Shown in pieces: positions 5,732 to 13,114 of a stretch of 25,486 nucleotides of DNA. Each line of letters opens with the position of its first letter. The stretch's first letter is position 1. The stretch spans positions 1-25,486 of IMG/VR virus record IMGVR_UViG_3300001848_000034. One strand, 5' to 3'. Source of the stretch: a virus. Under the pieces are notes generated by a model. That model ran no database searches, was not told the origin of the DNA, and saw nothing but the letters and a program-made list of their open reading frames with translations. The position numbers and the translations under genes are program-made.

Positions 5732-5802
5732 TTGAATTTAAATTGAACTTTTGTTTTACTTTGTCTATGTACTCTTTTTTGTACCCTTTACTCATATATT
5801 GT

Positions 5803-6591
5803 TTATTGGTATAAGAATGTAAATACTTCACCTGCACTTGCAACATCTCCAGTAGGTAAAGTTACTATACCACTTGTAATTTGAAGATATTGAGTATCTG
5901 AAGTAGGACTTGGTGTAATTGATTTACTTAATCCACCTCTTGAAGCAAAATAAGTTGTTCTACCAATCATAGCTACAATAGTAAAATTAGTTTCTCCACC
6001 TGTTGCAACATAAGTAGCTATTAATGGACTTGGAGTAGTTGAATAACTGTTTACATATCTTGGATTCATTCTCTCTGCTCCTCCTAAATAAATAGGACAA
6101 GTATAAGCTTTATCTTCAGGGAATATTACATCTAATCCCATTCCATAATTTAAATACTCACCATAAAGAGTATAATTTTGTTTTAAATAGCTTATCATCC
6201 TGGTATTATAGAATTCAGCCATTGATTTATATTTCTGCTCTAAAAGCTCTAAATCTGCTCTTGATGGAGTATTACTTTCTTCACTTGTTTTTTGCAAAAA
6301 TCCCTTACTAAATAACTGATAACCCATTGTCATTGGAAGCATACTCATAGTGTACCAAATCAAAGCATCAGTGATATAATCATTGATAAGAGTAGTTTCA
6401 TAATTATTCAAGTTATTAAGTTCTATTCCTGTCTGTAATCTTTTGTAAAGAGTAGAACCTAAAACCGGTTGAATGTAAATATCTCCAGCTACCTTAATCA
6501 TAGGAAATAATTGCTTACCATCAATATTATTTGAAGCTCCTGTTCTTTCCTTAAAGGTTTGTTCAGTTATAAAAAGTATGTTTTTGCTCAT
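5803..6591 (-). CDS. Head-tail connector (adaptor)-like protein
   Basis: This 262-residue protein begins MSKNILFITEQTFKERTG and has a helical first two-thirds rich in aromatic residues (about 20-150), resembling the helical-bundle adaptor proteins that bind beneath the portal. The last 75 residues form a separate beta domain, starting near SPLIATYVATGGE and ending VASAGEVFTFLYQ. It follows the portal gene directly (3 bp gap) in the same operon, which is the usual place for a connector. Family membership is inferred from layout and from similarity in style to uncharacterised Bacteroidota phage proteins. The extra beta domain could be a decoration or a tail-contact module. Confidence 0.55.
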   Translation of the reverse strand: MSKNILFITEQTFKERTGASNNIDGKQLFPMIKVAGDIYIQPVLGSTLYKRLQTGIELNNLNNYETTLINDYITDALIWYTMSMLPMTMGYQLFSKGFLQKTSEESNTPSRADLELLEQKYKSMAEFYNTRMISYLKQNYTLYGEYLNYGMGLDVIFPEDKAYTCPIYLGGAERMNPRYVNSYSTTPSPLIATYVATGGETNFTIVAMIGRTTYFASRGGLSKSITPSPTSDTQYLQITSGIVTLPTGDVASAGEVFTFLYQ

Positions 6592-6594
6592 TTC

Positions 6595-8598
6595 TTAATC
6601 TTTTCTTTTTACTAAATTAGCTTTCCATTCATGTCTGCAATATGGTCTATGTGATCCATCAGGTTCAGTAAACCATCCACCCCTTCTATCCCAAACTGAA
6701 TAACCCATAACCATTGAAATACTCTCAATATCTGACCTGCTATAAAACCTGTTCAATTTCATTAATCTTGCACAAAAAGGCCTATTTCTTGAATCCTGAG
6801 GACCTTCATAAGAATATCTAATCAAAATCTCAGTTACTTTCTTTGATGGATTCTTACCCTGTAATTCTGAAATAGGAGCAGTTAATTCTCTTTCAATAAT
6901 TATATCAGTTCCTATCTTAGATTGGTTCTGCTTTAAATATTCATTATCAACTAAATCCTGAATGGTTTGCTCTACATCCTTTGTAGATACCTTTAAAGTA
7001 CTTGCAATCACTTCAGGAGTAATTCTCTTATCCTTACTGATTAAATCCAAAATATTGGCCTGTAATTGATTTAAAGAACTAATATCCTCAAAGGTTTCAT
7101 ACTCTGCTACTTCTGATACTTTTTTTTTATCAATTATGATAAAGTTATCAGGACTCTCTCCATGATTTCCAAAAGCTTCAATCAATCTATCATCATTAGT
7201 CATTGAGAATTTCTGAATCTCATCATGAGTTAAAGGACTATCATCTATACCTAAAAAATCATTCACATCCTGATCAGTGAATCCAAATCCATTCTTAAGC
7301 ATTAAACTTGCCTGAGCTTTAGTCAATTTACCTGATGTAAACTGTCTAACTATTCTCATCACATTCTGATATTGTCTGCCTGATAGATTCTTTAAATTGT
7401 CATTTGAAGTATAAGTAGGAGCATCCACTTGAATTTCATTTTTTACTGCAACTGCTCCATCAGATGTAACTTGTCCTTTTTGTAATGGTTCTCTACCCAT
7501 CAATTCTCTAATCTCATCCTGAGTTAAATTTTGAGCCATTATAGCTTCACTAAATTCAAAGTTCAATGGTTCTACTGGTTGTATCTTAAATTCCCCTGCT
7601 TCGCCTTTTAAATTCCTTAAATAAGTAAATACTGATTCAAGTTCCTGCTGTCTTGATTGAACATAAGTATTATTAAAAATTTGATAAGCATCTCTAATCT
7701 CATTTCTTGCTCCTAATTGACCATCTGATTTAATACCAAATAGAACCGGAGAAGTAATCTGATGAGAAGCAAATACCTCTTGAGTAATTAAATTATTGAT
7801 ATTAGTGAAATCCTCTTTAGTAAGCATTGTAGTTCCTAAATCCTGAATATCAGCACTGTTCTCCTTACTCTTATTAAACATTATCACTACTCTTTTTCCA
7901 CTATCACCGGTAAACTTCTTTAGCAATGCCCTTTCAACTTCTCCTTTATTCTCCTCCCCAAGAGGTTGTCCGTCATTCAAATTTATAAGCTTAGAACCTA
8001 CCCATCCCTGTTTAGCATTACCTAAGATATGTCTTGATACCTCAATATCACTCTCAATGTAATTTAATCCCTGAAAATATGAAGGATAAGGATAGATTTC
8101 ACTTGATGGATTGTACTCTTTTATGTACATAATCTGACTACCTACTGGATTATTCAAATCAAAAGCTTTATATTCTCTTGCCTTTTCTTTAAAATCTGAC
8201 CAGTCATTCTTGACATAAAATGTCAATAAATCTTTACTCACTCTAACCTTATGAAATTCTAAATGATAAACCTCTGATATTTTCTTTGCCCTATTCCAAA
8301 TAATCTGAAGATAATAACCTCTGTAAAGCTCATCATCCTTAATGCACTTCTTCATTACATCATTCCATGAATCTCTTGTATTAGCAGTACCGGCATTCTC
8401 AAACCCTTTACCATAGATATAATTGCATTTTCCCTTTACAATAGCTCCATGTTTAGGACTCTCATTAAATAGTCCTAATAAGTATTTAGGATAGTTATTA
8501 TCATGTCCAAATTCAACATAACCCTTTCCTTTAACCTCTCTGAATTTAGGTTGTTCTGCTTGATCAAATTGTAATACTATGTGTTTATAATTATTCAT
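6595..8598 (-). CDS. Portal protein with C-terminal winged-helix-like and MuF-like domains
   Basis: This 667-residue protein forms the dodecameric ring at the unique capsid vertex through which DNA enters and leaves. The first 400 or so residues have portal features: the early VEFGHDNNYPKYL segment, a clip/stem region, and the conserved stretch about 260-330 with FTNINNLITQEVFASHQI, SPVLFGI and GARNEIRDAYQIF. After a linker, residues about 507-558 resemble a winged helix-turn-helix (RITPEVIASTLKVSTKDV). Residues about 588-660 carry GPQDSRNRPFCARL, SRSDIES, GYSVWDRRGGW and PYCRHEW, a Cys/His-containing block like the C-terminal domain of MuF-type head morphogenesis proteins. MuF is usually a separate gene after the portal; here no separate MuF is present, consistent with fusion. 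The portal call is strong; the two tail domains are less certain. Confidence 0.85.
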   Translation of the reverse strand: MNNYKHIVLQFDQAEQPKFREVKGKGYVEFGHDNNYPKYLLGLFNESPKHGAIVKGKCNYIYGKGFENAGTANTRDSWNDVMKKCIKDDELYRGYYLQIIWNRAKKISEVYHLEFHKVRVSKDLLTFYVKNDWSDFKEKAREYKAFDLNNPVGSQIMYIKEYNPSSEIYPYPSYFQGLNYIESDIEVSRHILGNAKQGWVGSKLINLNDGQPLGEENKGEVERALLKKFTGDSGKRVVIMFNKSKENSADIQDLGTTMLTKEDFTNINNLITQEVFASHQITSPVLFGIKSDGQLGARNEIRDAYQIFNNTYVQSRQQELESVFTYLRNLKGEAGEFKIQPVEPLNFEFSEAIMAQNLTQDEIRELMGREPLQKGQVTSDGAVAVKNEIQVDAPTYTSNDNLKNLSGRQYQNVMRIVRQFTSGKLTKAQASLMLKNGFGFTDQDVNDFLGIDDSPLTHDEIQKFSMTNDDRLIEAFGNHGESPDNFIIIDKKKVSEVAEYETFEDISSLNQLQANILDLISKDKRITPEVIASTLKVSTKDVEQTIQDLVDNEYLKQNQSKIGTDIIIERELTAPISELQGKNPSKKVTEILIRYSYEGPQDSRNRPFCARLMKLNRFYSRSDIESISMVMGYSVWDRRGGWFTEPDGSHRPYCRHEWKANLVKRKD

Positions 8599-8600
8599 TT

Positions 8601-8972
8601 TTATCCATTGTAAGTTATAAAGGAATTATCTTGCTCATCATATTTTGTAGGTTCATAAGTATTAGCAGGATTCAAATACATATAACCTGATTCTAAAATA
8701 GGCCCTATTGGACTTGGTTCTTCTGCATTATCATCCCATTGTCTTATTTCATAAGTCCAAAATCCAGTATCTTCTTCATCAAAAGTAGTTGTATTTATAT
8801 CAAACATTTGATACCTTGATGTGGTACTTAAATTTTCATATACTACCTCAATAATTGATTGAGTAATTCTATTTGTAAATTTAAAAAAATAATATGAAAA
8901 AATTTCATCAGTATTTTCTGCTGGTGTGCAGTAAATAATTTTTGAAACTTCATCTTTAGTTAATATTATCAT
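8601..8972 (-). CDS. Small virion protein of unknown function
   Basis: This 123-residue protein is almost entirely beta-strand in pattern: FSYYFFKFTNRIT, SIIEVVYENLS, RYQMFDINTTTF, GFWTYEIRQWDD, SGYMYL. It resembles a group of small uncharacterised proteins found beside capsid and tail-tube genes in Bacteroidota phages, with an Ig-like or jelly-roll look. It lies between the tail-tube-like gene and the portal and is preceded by a strong terminator, so its transcript arises by read-through or from an unseen promoter. A head-decoration or tail-associated role is plausible. No enzymatic motif is visible. Confidence 0.5.
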   Translation of the reverse strand: MIILTKDEVSKIIYCTPAENTDEIFSYYFFKFTNRITQSIIEVVYENLSTTSRYQMFDINTTTFDEEDTGFWTYEIRQWDDNAEEPSPIGPILESGYMYLNPANTYEPTKYDEQDNSFITYNG

Positions 8973-8981
8973 ATCTACATT

Positions 8982-9014
8982 AAAAAACCCCCGACTTTTA
9001 ATCGGTCGGAGGTT
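8982..9014 (-). terminator. Intrinsic terminator after the tail-tube-like gene
   Basis: On the minus strand AACCTCCGAC pairs with GTCGGGGGTT (plus-strand arms 9005-9014 and 8986-8995). All ten pairs form, one of them a G-U that would be mismatched on the other strand. A T run follows (plus-strand A run 8982-8987, partly in the stem). It stands 22 bases after the stop of the gene ending at 9037. Confidence 0.88.
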
Positions 9015-9036
9015 CTAAATTTAATTTTAAGTTTTA

Positions 9037-9576
9037 TTAAGTACCTGGAGTTTCTAAAGTAGAAACAATGTTAGAAGGAACTACCAAGAAATCTTCTCTT
9101 TCCATAGAAGTAAAGGTTAGCATATAACCATTACGATCAGCAAGAGCAGTACCTGAACCAGCTTCTGTTCCAGTCATCTGAAGTCCAAACTCCTTACCAT
9201 ACATTCTTGCAGTACCATCACCCTCAACACAAACAAAAGTTAATCTGTTTTTAGCAAGAGTAGTAACTATATTTCTTACAGTTGCTGATCTACTATTGAT
9301 AGGGAATTTAACCTCATGAGTAAAGTAAAAAGTTCCATTCTCAGGACTTGCAGAAATTGAGTTAGAAGCCATAGCAGTTCCTCTTGGAACTTCAAACTTC
9401 CAGAATCTTGTTCCTGAATCCTTTGTTAAAGCAGTTACAACACCTGAAGCAGATGTTACTCTTGATATTCCTGAAGCATCATAAAGATTGCTATTTTCTA
9501 TTAGATAGATAGTTTCAATACCACCAACTGATTCGTTACATTCTATTGCATATCCACCTGTTATTGCACAAGCCAT
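9037..9576 (-). CDS. Probable major tail tube protein
   Basis: This 179-residue protein has no membrane or signal segment and is predominantly beta. It starts MACAITGGYAIECNESVGGI, and the C-terminal half has NRLTFVCVEGDGTARMYG, GTALADRNGYMLTFTSMERED and a long hydrophobic strand LVVPSNIV. The ADRNGYMLTFT block is typical of small abundant virion proteins, tail-tube type, in Bacteroidota phages. Flanking terminators on both sides indicate a highly expressed structural gene, like the neighbouring capsid gene. A head-decoration protein is the alternative. The start is 19 bases past the T run of the preceding terminator, with an A-rich leader and no Shine-Dalgarno. Confidence 0.55.
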   Translation of the reverse strand: MACAITGGYAIECNESVGGIETIYLIENSNLYDASGISRVTSASGVVTALTKDSGTRFWKFEVPRGTAMASNSISASPENGTFYFTHEVKFPINSRSATVRNIVTTLAKNRLTFVCVEGDGTARMYGKEFGLQMTGTEAGSGTALADRNGYMLTFTSMEREDFLVVPSNIVSTLETPGT

Positions 9577-9589
9577 ATTGTTTAGATTT

Positions 9590-9618
9590 AAAAAAGGGTA
9601 GGGTAAACTTCCCTACCC
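9590..9618 (-). terminator. Intrinsic terminator after the major capsid gene
   Basis: GGGTAGGG (9596-9603) and CCCTACCC (9611-9618) form a perfect 8-bp GC-rich stem with a seven-base loop. On the minus strand it is followed by six T (plus-strand A run 9590-9595). It lies 27 bases after the capsid stop and so near the next start (9576) that a promoter hardly fits between them. Confidence 0.92.
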
Positions 9619-9645
9619 CTCTGATTATGAATTATTATTTACTAA

Positions 9646-10605
9646 TTAGATAGCTGAGATAAACTTAACACATTCAGTAGTGAAACCAACTGCAACACCT
9701 ACTTTCCATTCAGCTCTGAATCTTACATCATTGTTATCTTGAGAATACCACATTTTGTAGTTGTTTTCTTCAGCTTCAAGATCAAATCCGATAGCCATGT
9801 TTGACAAACTGATAGCATAAGCATCACCAGTACCATTCAAACCATTTACAGGAACAATCTCAACATTTGTACCTGGAAGGATAAATGATTGAGCATTTAT
9901 ATCCTGAGGATTGTAAGAGAACAAGTTCAAAGCTCTGTAAGCCAAGATTAACAAACGATACCAATCATAACCTACCCAAATCTTAACATCTCCTTTAGCC
10001 ATTACCTGTGCAGGGATAGCTTTGTAAATACCTTCAGTAGCAGCTATAACATTTGAAGAAGTTACAGTAGTGATAGTAGCAACTCCAGTATAACCTGATA
10101 CATTCGCATCTATTGGAGAACCAGCAGCTATAATCTTTTGGAAACCATTGAATTTGTTCAAGTTTGCAGTAGCAGAACCTGAATCACCTTGCCATATTGC
10201 AGTTTCTAATTGAGAAGCAATTCTTGCATTCTTTTTAGCCAAGTAAGCAGCTTGGAAATCTGCATTACCGAAATCCTCATAAGTAGAACCAGCTTTCAAT
10301 GCCTGAGCAGTGAAGTAAACTTCTAAATCTTTTGGACAAATCTTTTCTTCTACTTTGATTTTACCAGGAGTCAAGATAACTTCTGAAAAAGTAGTTGTTC
10401 CTGAAGGATCAAAAGTACAAGATTGAGTAGCGAATACTGCATCAGTATCCATAGTAGGTAAAGCAGTAGGTCCTTTAACACCTGTAAGAACAATACCACC
10501 ATCCAAAATCATCTGTTGAGTTTTAGCTTCAGTTACTGCTGAAGTCAATAAAGGTTGTACAAGCTCTTTAGTATATGCTGATAAACCTGAAAAATTTAAA
10601 GCCAT
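9646..10605 (-). CDS. Major capsid protein
   Basis: This 319-residue protein builds the icosahedral shell, probably in the HK97 fold. It has an N-terminal helix (about 10-35), the early TALPTMDTDAVFATQSCTF stretch, a long spine-helix-like segment with DFGNADFQAAYLAKKNARIASQLE (about 122-145), a middle domain with GDVKIWVGYDWYRLLI, the P-domain-like TNVEIVPVNGLNG strand, and the C-terminal RFRAEWKVGVAVGF, a closing motif of phage capsid proteins. It follows the scaffold-like and protease genes and has its own strong terminator. There is no obvious cleavable delta domain of the HK97 type; scaffold functions appear to reside in the separate upstream gene. Context and pattern together make the call strong. 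Confidence 0.87.
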   Translation of the reverse strand: MALNFSGLSAYTKELVQPLLTSAVTEAKTQQMILDGGIVLTGVKGPTALPTMDTDAVFATQSCTFDPSGTTTFSEVILTPGKIKVEEKICPKDLEVYFTAQALKAGSTYEDFGNADFQAAYLAKKNARIASQLETAIWQGDSGSATANLNKFNGFQKIIAAGSPIDANVSGYTGVATITTVTSSNVIAATEGIYKAIPAQVMAKGDVKIWVGYDWYRLLILAYRALNLFSYNPQDINAQSFILPGTNVEIVPVNGLNGTGDAYAISLSNMAIGFDLEAEENNYKMWYSQDNNDVRFRAEWKVGVAVGFTTECVKFISAI

Positions 10606-10653
10606 GTTTTTAAGTTTTAAGTTTTATTAAATTACATTAATTATTAATCAAGT

Positions 10654-11256
10654 TTATTTTGTGAATAAACCTCTATAATTCTTTTTTGATTCCTCACTTT
10701 TGAATGAAGAAGTTTGTGAAATTGCACTATCAGGAACACCGGTAGGAGTTTCAGATAATGTTTGAGTTAATGAAATAAGTCCTTCAATAACCTTTGTAGC
10801 TTTAGATAATTTAGCTTCATAATCAGCAAACTTTGCTTCATAAGATGCAAACTTCTCATTTGTAGATGCTTCAAAAGCTGAGAATATTTCTTCCATTCCC
10901 AATTTCTTCTTATCCATTTTACCCATGTCCTCTACCATAGCAGGAGCATCAGCAGCAGGAACTATAACAGTTATTGCTCCGTTATCTCCAATAGTAAGAA
11001 CTGTTCCATCTTCCAAAGTCAAATCTCCAACTGGAGCAGGTTGTCCGGCAATAGTTACTACACCACCTACACCCAATTCAGAAATTTCAACTTCAGTTCC
11101 ATCAGCCAATTTAGCTTTGATAGGTTGAACCATTTCAGGAGTAGCAGGAGTAGTTGCAGGAGTAGTTGCAGGAGTACCAGCAGGAACTTCTCCAGCATTA
11201 TTAACCAACTCATTGAAAGTCAGTTTTAATTTCTCTAATATTTCTTTTGGATTCAT
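10654..11256 (-). CDS. Capsid scaffold-like protein
   Basis: This 200-residue, acidic, low-complexity protein lies directly upstream of the capsid gene. It starts with a helix (KEILEKLKLTFNELV), followed by a Pro/Thr/Ala linker of TPAT repeats (about 25-40). Then come a small beta barrel-like segment (about 46-100) with KLADGTEVEIS, VGGVVTIAG and LEDGTVLTIGDNGAITV, and a charged coiled coil (about 110-170, with FASYEAKFADYEAKLSK), ending in a Lys-rich tip. A coiled coil plus a basic C-terminus next to the protease and capsid genes is what scaffolding proteins look like; the C-terminus normally binds the capsid protein. The beta segment suggests it may instead, or also, remain as a virion component. 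Confidence 0.6.
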   Translation of the reverse strand: MNPKEILEKLKLTFNELVNNAGEVPAGTPATTPATTPATPEMVQPIKAKLADGTEVEISELGVGGVVTIAGQPAPVGDLTLEDGTVLTIGDNGAITVIVPAADAPAMVEDMGKMDKKKLGMEEIFSAFEASTNEKFASYEAKFADYEAKLSKATKVIEGLISLTQTLSETPTGVPDSAISQTSSFKSEESKKNYRGLFTK

Positions 11257-11316
11257 AATTTATATTATATTGTTTAGTGGGAATATTTGAAAATAATCCC
11301 TTTTAAAAATTAAATT

Positions 11317-13071
11317 TTAAATGTCTTTAAGTAATTCAGCTATGTAGTTAAGAGTTTCCTGTTCAACTGATAGTTGTTTTACTGTTTGTTTAGGTTCTTC
11401 ATAATCAAATAAACCCTCTACTGAAAACCCTCTTAATTCCCCTGATTTAATCTTATTCCATACATCAGGATTCTCTACATAAAAACTGCCAAACCAACTA
11501 CCATCAGCAACATCCTCAAATCCTTTCATTGGCAGGATTCCTCTTTTCTTATCTACAATAAAACTCTCAAACATAGTAACTCCATCAACTACTTGATTCT
11601 GATCATGCATTAAATTAACATTTGCCTGATATTTCTTCTTTGCAAACTTGATGGATATTTCTTTAATAGTATCAGCAGAAAACTTCACATAATGCTCTCC
11701 GAATGTGTCATTATTTCTATAAATCAATTCATCTGCAATCATAAGAGGACCTGATATAATCTTCTCATCTTCACTGATAATCTGAAACTGACTGAATTTC
11801 TTTGAGTCAATTTGCTTTAATTTTCTTGATGCCCATGCAATACCCTCATCACCTCCCCATGCTAACCACATTAATCTTCCACATCCATCTCCTAATTCTT
11901 TCTGAGAACTTTGTCTATGCCTTTCAAAAGCAGACATCCTGGCTATTGTATCTCTTGAGATGTTCTCTCCATTGGCTAATTGATTTGCTCTTGCCTTACC
12001 TACTGGAGTTCCACATGATCCCCATCCATTCTTTTCAACCCAATTCAAAGCTATCTTTGCATTTTCACTTGCCTTTTTAGGATAGTCATTATAAGTTTCA
12101 GCAAATTCTGTTGCAAATAATATATCAAATTTGTTACCAATCTTTCCTAACTCCTTTATAACATCAGCATTATTATCATAGTGTTTAGATATACCTAAAT
12201 CCTTTATCTTTTGAATTTTAGCTTTATTAGAACCAGTAGCATAAACTCTGCTTTCAGGTATTCCTAAATCTTTTGCAGTTTGTAGCATTCCTGTCAGCTC
12301 AGACCTTGCACTGATGATATAAACAATATTTCCTTCAGCTATTAATCTCTTTGCTAATTCTTTACCTCTTGGAGTAGATAAAGTTTCATCATAATCAAAT
12401 GAAATCTTTTCTCCAGCAAACTTAATAGGCCCACCAACTACCCATGCATCACAGGTTCTTTTACTTGCACATTTAAAATCAAATGCTTCACAATACCCTA
12501 AATCACCTGCATTAATAACATTATAAGGATCAAGTTCATTACCAATACCCTGAGCAATACAATCCTTAATCATTTTACTCACATTGAAAAAAGAACAGTT
12601 ACCACAAACTGATTGTTTAGCATTGTCAGGAGTAGTATTAAATTGTTTACCTTTTGCTATCCAGTATTCCTCATTAGGTAGATTAGGATTTAAAGGACCA
12701 TAATGAGCAACATTAATAGCAGTTTGTCTATTAGCAAGATTTGTTTTAATATCCTGAGTAGCTACCGGACAAGTTGATTGTACTGCAAAATCAGAAGCAA
12801 AATGTTCATCCCACAATGAATTACAAATTGCTACTGCTTGTTCTGATGATTTACCTTCATCAATTACATACTTTATACATCTTGGTAAAAACTCATCTTT
12901 ATGCTCTCCTTTAGATGGATTTATAAACTCCTGATTTTCTTCCTTAAAAGCTAAAAAGTCCTTTTTGATAGCCGGTTGATCTACCAAAGCCACATAAGAA
13001 ACCTCAGAATCATCATTCAAAGATTCATTTATTTTAAGCTCATATACTGGTAATTCTTGAAACTTAGTCAT
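11317..13071 (-). CDS. XkdF-like prohead protease carrying Cys-cluster and HAD-like inserts
   Basis: This 584-residue protein is far longer than a usual prohead protease. The N-terminus (about 8-45, ending VDQPAIKKDFLAF) and the C-terminal domain (about 425-560, GPLMIADELIYR, NLMHDQ, GELRGFSVEG) match the two ends of XkdF-type proteases; likely catalytic residues are H489 and S550. Between them lie a short DEFLPRC-x-DEGKSSEQAVAIC block (59-83), a Cys cluster (C156, C159, C171, C194, C201, C207), and a HAD-like domain with DYDET (D226, D228, T230), S254, K283/K285 and D299/D303. A further segment follows (about 325-422) with GRLMWLAWGGDEG, a module seen in other phage head proteins. The protease should cleave scaffold during capsid maturation. 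Roles of the inserts are unknown. It is a single intact frame. Confidence 0.72.
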   Translation of the reverse strand: MTKFQELPVYELKINESLNDDSEVSYVALVDQPAIKKDFLAFKEENQEFINPSKGEHKDEFLPRCIKYVIDEGKSSEQAVAICNSLWDEHFASDFAVQSTCPVATQDIKTNLANRQTAINVAHYGPLNPNLPNEEYWIAKGKQFNTTPDNAKQSVCGNCSFFNVSKMIKDCIAQGIGNELDPYNVINAGDLGYCEAFDFKCASKRTCDAWVVGGPIKFAGEKISFDYDETLSTPRGKELAKRLIAEGNIVYIISARSELTGMLQTAKDLGIPESRVYATGSNKAKIQKIKDLGISKHYDNNADVIKELGKIGNKFDILFATEFAETYNDYPKKASENAKIALNWVEKNGWGSCGTPVGKARANQLANGENISRDTIARMSAFERHRQSSQKELGDGCGRLMWLAWGGDEGIAWASRKLKQIDSKKFSQFQIISEDEKIISGPLMIADELIYRNNDTFGEHYVKFSADTIKEISIKFAKKKYQANVNLMHDQNQVVDGVTMFESFIVDKKRGILPMKGFEDVADGSWFGSFYVENPDVWNKIKSGELRGFSVEGLFDYEEPKQTVKQLSVEQETLNYIAELLKDI

Positions 13072-13114
13072 ACTATTAATGGTATTTTTTATTAATAATC
13101 CTATTTAACTGCTT

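Noticed and set aside
5625-5795. 56-residue minus-strand ORF beginning MSKGYKKEYIDKVKQ
   Set aside because: The first 22 codons fill the gap before the tail-terminator-like gene and look possible, but the remainder is a Ser/Asn-rich shadow of that gene in another frame. No independent support.
4505-5814. Plus-strand ORFs in the fibre and connector region and elsewhere
   Set aside because: They are reverse-complement shadows of well-supported minus-strand genes, with no start context or protein-like composition.
11279-11300. Hairpin between scaffold-like and protease genes as a terminator
   Set aside because: GGGAATATT/AATAATCCC has a central mismatch and only a short T run on the plus strand, where no transcript is expected; on the minus strand no T run follows.
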